Assembly: GCA_963853835.1 (NCBI GenBank)
Contig: OY970820.1
Location: 32,760,873-32,824,872, forward strand
From: Calendula officinalis
Lineage: Eukaryota; Streptophyta; Magnoliopsida; Asterales; Asteraceae
Length of the DNA stretch: 64,000 nucleotides
Reading direction: 5' to 3'
Below the pieces are notes generated by a model. It did no database searches. It was given only the letters and a program-made list of their open reading frames with translations, and was not told where the DNA came from. The first letter of the stretch is position 1. Every line of letters begins with the position of its first letter. This document shows, in pieces, positions 59,198 through 64,000 of the stretch. The position numbers and the translations under genes are program-made.

Positions 59198-61352
59198 TGT
59201 AACACCCGTATTTTTATAAAATCATTTAACTCATTAAAATACAATTTTCCCAATAATAGACATGATGTCTAAAATACAGTTTAACAAAAACTTTAAAACC
59301 TTTATCAGAGTATACAAAAATACGGTGTCACCAAGTATATCAAAACTATAGGCAAACGGGATCTACCTACAAGCTCCCATGCTAATCATCTCTAGGCCAC
59401 TTCTAGTGCAACCTTCTATCACTTCAAACCTGTACCTGAGTACATAGCCACAAAACAAACGTAGTACGTGAGACAAAATAGTCTCGTGAGATACATGGGT
59501 TTTAGACCCCAATAATAGTAACAGTTTCATCAATACCGCCTAGTCGCCCTAACGCGACCCTATCGATCTTGTTTCCCTAGGAAACATATCTAGTACCTAA
59601 ACATATAGGTACCAGAAGCACAACATATCTAGTACATAAACATATATGTACTAGAAGTACAAACATGTCTAATACATAAACATATATGTATTAGAACCTA
59701 ACATACCTAGTAGCAAACATATACGTACTAGAAGCACATGTGTGCTTAGTGTATAAACATATATACACTCGGTGTATAAACATATATACCACCACTCAGT
59801 GACCAGGGGTCTCCCGTGTCACCACCATCTATCTCTTATCATAACCTAACAGTTACGCCAGTCAAAGCCTACGGCTATCACATAAAACATCAAACAAGTT
59901 AGTTATCTAATAATAACAACATATAATTAGTTCAACATAGTGTGAACATACCCATATAGTCCCATGGACCCGATCATAAGCAACCCACATTTACTTCTAC
60001 ATCTATGAACCTATGAGGTCCATACTTACTTATTTCATAAGATACATTTCAAATTTTATCGATATCGTAATACTTATATCTTTTCTTTGACTATAATACA
60101 TAGTTATTACTAGTCACATCATAATCATTTTCATATGTATTCGTTCTTCACCTTAATTAGTAAATCTTACCAATAGATACTCATCACTACAATATCATTT
60201 CCAATTGCTTTACTAATACATATTTATTAATAAAGACTCAATACGCATTCTTTTACTCATTATCTTTATTATTATAGTACATTAATAAAGATTCAATTAT
60301 TACTTAGTTTAGCATACTACTTCCAATATCATCAATCATACTAGACATATTCTAGTATCACAATATACCTAATTTCTTATCCTTTCAATCACTATCTTTA
60401 TCAAAACATTTATTAAATAAGACCCATGAAATATCATATGTATTTCAAAACCATTTACTATGTACTCAGTTTTAAAGTCTCATGTACTCACCTTAGCAAT
60501 GCTTTCCAGATCGCGTTTGTTAACCCAAATCCTTGCTTCCCGCCTATGGAATAACTTCAACTCTTAGGTCCTTACAACCTATCAACATAATCATCACATT
60601 TCTAGTTATCATCCATAACTAGACATCATCTAACATCATCATAATCAACCCCAACCACCAAGCTCATAAGCTTGGTGGAAATCCATAAACCCTAGTTCAT
60701 GATCTCACCAACAAATCATAAATCCAACTTGAACACATGATCCACATACTACCTATGGGTGTTTTACACCCTCCATAAACACTCTTAACAAGATCTTCCA
60801 CATACCAACTCCATAATCACAATTTTTCCCAATACAAGTTCATAAACTAGTTAGGAGATGAAATATACCTTAGATCTTAGCTTAGATGCATAGACCCTCA
60901 AAGATGGTGCAGATTTAAGCTCAAGAACACCAAAATCGCCTCCTTCTTCTCCAATCTCGGCTGCACCAAGTGGAGGAGTGAAAAATGAGAAAACCCTAGC
61001 TTTTTCCCGATTTATTGATGTCTGCCATAGTTCACGGCGTGAACTACTTCACGATCGTGAACTATGCGCACCGTGAACACTTCCCGATCGCGAGCTTGAC
61101 GCGAACTTGATCAGCCAAAATGCCCAAAATCGCTGTTTGATGTTCCCGATCGGAAACCCATGTTCGCGTCGCGAACTCCCCAAGGCAGCAGGGCTGCACT
61201 TTTCGGTTGTTGTCTCAACCCGGTTTCGCCCGCAACTTCCTCATACGAAGTTCAAATGACACGAAACCAATTCCCACGTTCTTTAAACGATTTATCCGTA
61301 TTTATCATATTTTTATACAATTTATTTATTTACAAATTTCGGGGTCGTTACA
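59198..61352 (-). repeat. G3 5' LTR
   Basis: 2,155 bp and uninterrupted. Contains the hairpin array (about 59600-59835) and the palindromes GTTCACGGCGTGAAC (61030-61044), CTTCACGATCGTGAAC (61047-61062), GTTCCCGATCGGAAAC (61142-61157) and GTTCGCGTCGCGAAC (61162-61176). Confidence 0.93.
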
Positions 61353-61452
61353 TCCTTGGCACCTAAAACAACTTTTACACAAGTGCCAAAAACAACTCCT
61401 GATTTTGTTTACAAAACACCCCCGCTCTTAAAAGAAATATGGGTTCCTAAAA
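61353..61452 (+). pseudogene. C2 gag, 3' part beyond the G3 insertion
   Basis: After the second TCCTT the C2 reading frame resumes (LAPKTTFTQVPK) and reaches EIWVPKTPKY, the conserved copia Gag end. This confirms that G3 inserted into an open gag frame. Confidence 0.72.
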
Positions 61453-61966
61453 CTCCAAAATATCAAATAATTCCCCAGAAATTATTTGAATTTCTAGGTT
61501 TTAGAGGTTTCGAAAAGGTGGCCGGCATTTCGACGAAGAAGATGACCGGAGAGTTTCAAATCTTCAATAAAGACATCATCTCCGGCGGATCTGTGGTGTT
61601 GCACGCCACCACCGGCTCTTCGTCTTCTCTGGCGGGCGGCGGTTCTCATGGACCACAAAATCAGATCTCGAAGGTTTTGGTCCGATTATCAGATCCGCCA
61701 ACGGATCTAACAGATGCGAATTCGTCGGAGGTGCGACGGTGACAGGCGGAGCGGTGAAGGTTTTGGGATGGTGATTTGGAACAAAGAACAGAGAATGAGG
61801 GGTTTGAGCAAAACCCATTTTGGGGATTCAAAAGCTTCCATCAGCCATTGAAGATGATTCAAAATTTTTGGGTTTCTAATATGTCTTTGGCAGTTGTTTG
61901 AACATTTTTGAGACAAAGAAAGGATTTTTTTACCTTTTTAGTTTTGATTTACATTTTTGAGACAAA
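61453..61966. other. Unassigned, relatively GC-rich segment
   Basis: A change in base composition: CCGG and GGCGG words and a plus-strand frame with GGSVVLHATTG and SLAGGGSHG. On the minus strand is an 80-residue frame, MGFAQTPHSLFFVPNHHPK, that is Pro/Arg-rich. Neither matches a family I know. It could be a captured host exon or C2 tail. TTTTTGAGACAAA occurs twice near its end (61905 and 61954). Confidence 0.4.
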
Positions 61967-63737
61967 TGTAACGACCCGAAATTTGTAAATAAATAAAATA
62001 TGAAAAAATATGATAATTATGGATAAATCATATAAATTACGTGGGAATTGGTTTCGTGTCGTTTGGACACCGTACGAGAAAGTTACGGGCGAAACCGGGT
62101 CGAGACAAGTTGGAAAAAGTGCAGCCTTGCTGCCATCAGGAGTTCGCGGCGCGAACTATAAGTTCCCGATCGGGAACTTTCTCCAGGGAGTTTGGCCATG
62201 TGTCGCTAAGTAGTTCGCGACTAGATAACGATCGCTAAGTATGCGTGTAGAAGGAGAGTTCGCGACGCGAACTGTGGTCGCGTCGTGAACTTGTGTCTGG
62301 CAGCATTAAAGTCGGGATTTGGCTCATTTATTGCCAAGTGAAACCCTAGTTTTTCTCTCTTCGAACTTGTGAACGATTTTGGGTGTCAAGCATCATTTGG
62401 AGTCGATTTCTTCATCAAATCTTGTGATTCTTCAATCCTAGTTGAAGATTTAAGGTATATCTTCAATCCTTTGTAGTTGTAGCTTTAGATCTATGGGTTT
62501 AGAAGCTTGGGGTTGAAACCCTAGTTCTTGGGGTTATAGATTATGGTGATATAAATGGTGTATACACTTAATAGATGGTATATTAATAAGGAAATCAAGT
62601 GTATGGTTAAGATTTGTAAGAATCTTAAGGGTTGGTTAAACCTAGGGTTTGGTAATCATCATATTTGGGGGAAATGGATTGATGGGTGTTATCTAGAGGT
62701 AGATGAACACATTGATAGTAGATTGTGATGTTGATCATTGTATGATCATTGTTTAGGCTTTCGGTGACATCTTGGAAAGTCGGTGAAATTGTGAAGCAAG
62801 AGCTTTGGTGTCAAGAACACAGTTGGAGCATCTTTGTTGCTAAGGTGAGTACGTGTGGAATTTACTGAGTACATAGCCCTGTTAAATATTTTCATTACTT
62901 GTGTTATGGTCTATTTGCTTAATTGTGTAGACTAGTAGTTGATAGTTAGTTATACCTATGATAGTATTGAACTAACTTGATGATGATGAAGGTGCTAGCA
63001 AAGAGCTAGATTTGCATAACCATAGGGTTATGATGAGATTGAGATGATGTGATGATACGGGCTACTCCCGATCATGAGTTGTGGATTGAGGGGCAGTTGG
63101 GCGTATTCCCATCGACTCTTCCACGTTAGTTATGCGATGTCACGGGATACTCCCGGTCATGAGGTGTGGAGTGAGGGGCAGTTGGGTGAATTCCCATGTG
63201 AATTCCCATCGACTCATCCACGTTAGTTATGCGATGTCACGGGATACTCCCGGTCATGAGGTGTGGAGTGAGGGGCAGTTGGGGTGAATTCCCATCGACT
63301 CATCCACGTTAGTTGTGATTGCTAAGTAAGCAAGATTGATAGGGTCACACTAAGGTGACTAGACTGGATAGTTGGATATATATATGTATATTGATTGGTT
63401 ATATGAAATGTGACATTCATTTTATTATCGGGTCTAAACCCATGTAGCTCACGAGACGTTTTTGTCTCACGTACTCCTTGTTTTGTTTTGCTATGTACTC
63501 AGGTTCAGGATCGAAGACTTAGGTACGCATGGATAGAGATGCGGGACCTAGAGTAGAAGAACTTTAGATTGGATTTATGCTTAGCTTTGGTTTTGATATA
63601 TTTTGTAACACCAAAACTTTATACTCTGATTCATACCAAAGGTTTTTGTAAATCCATATTTTTGGGATAGTTCTTCTATTTATGAAAAATGTTTTATTTT
63701 GGGCAAATATTTTGTAATTAAAAATTGAGGTGTTACA
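61967..63737 (+). repeat. G4 5' LTR, 1,771 bp
   Basis: Palindromes GTTCGCGGCGCGAAC (62142-62156), GTTCCCGATCGGGAAC (62162-62177) and GTTCGCGACGCGAAC (62258-62272). A tandem array from 63058 to about 63312 has units starting 63058, 63143 and 63240, each opening with a small hairpin (CGGGATACTCCCG; the first copy is CGGGCTACTCCCG). The shared CCCATGTAGCTCACGAG block follows near 63440. Confidence 0.9.
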
Positions 63738-63740
63738 ACT

Positions 63741-63752
63741 TGGTATCAGAGC
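63741..63752 (+). other. G4 primer-binding site (initiator tRNA-Met)
   Basis: TGGTATCAGAGC lies three bases after the LTR. Confidence 0.92.
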
Positions 63753-63985
63753 TATAGTTTAAGTGAATTAGGTTGGATGACCATCCTAGTCTTAGACTGT
63801 AGCATTAGGAATATGAGATTCCTTAAGATCATAGGTTGACCTTGAGACTTTATATTAAGTTTAGGGTTGAACCTAGGGGACCGAAGAATTTGATATGATT
63901 TTGAGTATTGAGTCGTACGCGACTAATGGGTTGTACACAAGGTACTAAATGTTTAATGTCTTTCGTATAGTCTTGATCGAAAGAA

Positions 63986-64000
63986 ATGGTGAACACTCGT
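63986..64000 (+). CDS. G4 gag start (cut by window end)
   Basis: ATG 63986 reads MVNTR. G1 gag opens MVRTR at the same distance class from its PBS, so this is the probable gag start. Only five codons are visible. Confidence 0.6.

Larger units (their letters stand above)
45089..61352 (-). mobile_element. G3: minus-strand Ty3/gypsy-type element without recognisable pol (LARD-like), inserted in C2 gag
   Basis: The LTRs start TGTAACACC and end GTCGTTACA in plus orientation, flanked by a perfect TCCTT duplication (45084-45088 and 61353-61357). The right LTR is intact (59198-61352); the left one (45089-55813) is split by element N1. The PBS (complement at 59183-59194) and the PPT next to 55813 match G1, as do the LTR tips. 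The 3.4-kb interior has no gag or pol that I can read. It would have to be mobilised by a G1-like helper. Confidence 0.9.
41996..61452 (+). mobile_element. C2: copia-type retrotransposon with coiled-coil Gag, split by G3 (3' LTR not seen)
   Basis: A 5' LTR (41996-42285), PBS, a long leader with a minisatellite, and a gag-like frame interrupted at 45088 by element G3 and resumed at 61353, in frame if the G3 element and one TCCTT are ignored. The resumed part contains EIWVPKTPKY, the hallmark end of copia Gag. No protease, integrase or RT follows: by 61500 the sequence changes character. The element may be a gag-only (TR-GAG-like) derivative or truncated. Confidence 0.75.
61967..64000 (+). mobile_element. 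G4: Ty3/gypsy element, 5' end only (runs off the window)
   Basis: LTR 61967-63737 with the same tips as G1 (TGTAACGACCCG ... GGTGTTACA), PBS, then a leader and the start of gag. It continues past 64000. Confidence 0.9.

Overview
This is plant nuclear DNA: spliced genes with canonical GT/AG introns, AT-rich spacers and nested LTR retrotransposons. The extra 3' ORF of the copia element resembles ORFs I remember from daisy-family (Asteraceae) copia elements, so Asteraceae is my best guess, but this is recollection and not a search.

Genes lie in the left 42 kb. (1) 101-1882, +, the 3' part of a receptor-like cytoplasmic kinase of the RLCK-VII/PBL34 type. (2) 2752-4479, -, a complete six-exon mitochondrial porin (VDAC, 276 aa). 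(3) 30856-32628, +, a four-exon protein with two B3 DNA-binding domains (REM-like, 309 aa). (4) 34434-38394, +, a complete twelve-exon plastidial alpha-amylase (AMY3 type, 878 aa) with N-terminal starch-binding repeats and all four GH13 motifs. (5) 41352-about 41443, +, a lone signal-peptide exon. They do not form a pathway.

The rest is mainly mobile DNA, much of it delimited to the base. C1 (6259-17427, -) is a young Ty1/copia element (506-bp LTRs with 5 differences, TSD TTCTT) with gag, pol and a long decayed extra 3' ORF. A solo LTR lies at 17830-18643 (TSD TGTAT). G1 (19647-27785, +) is a Ty3/gypsy chromovirus-like element with 1.65-kb LTRs. Two Helitron-like elements lie at 28878-30194 and 39447-40621. 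MITEs and SINE-like sequences are scattered between them.

From 42 kb on there is a three-level nest. A gag-bearing copia-type element C2 (LTR 41996-42285) is split by a minus-strand gypsy-type element G3 (45089-61352, TSD TCCTT) that lacks recognisable pol. The left LTR of G3 is split by a minus-strand copia-type element N1 (46525-55063, TSD ATTTC) that keeps only a gag remnant. A 472-bp tandem duplication spans the G3/N1 junction. A further gypsy LTR, G4, begins at 61967 and runs off the window.

The most unusual signal is the abundance of short palindromes in these LTRs and leaders. Three divergent gypsy families carry clusters of GTTC-N-CG-CG-N'-GAAC palindromes whose inner base pair varies in a complementary way. 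G3 also carries an array of hairpins with a constant AACATA loop and changing stems. C1 carries 26 copies of the heptamer CAGTAGT/ACTACTG, several as close inverted pairs. The C2 leader has a minisatellite built on GTTCGGCCCGAAC.
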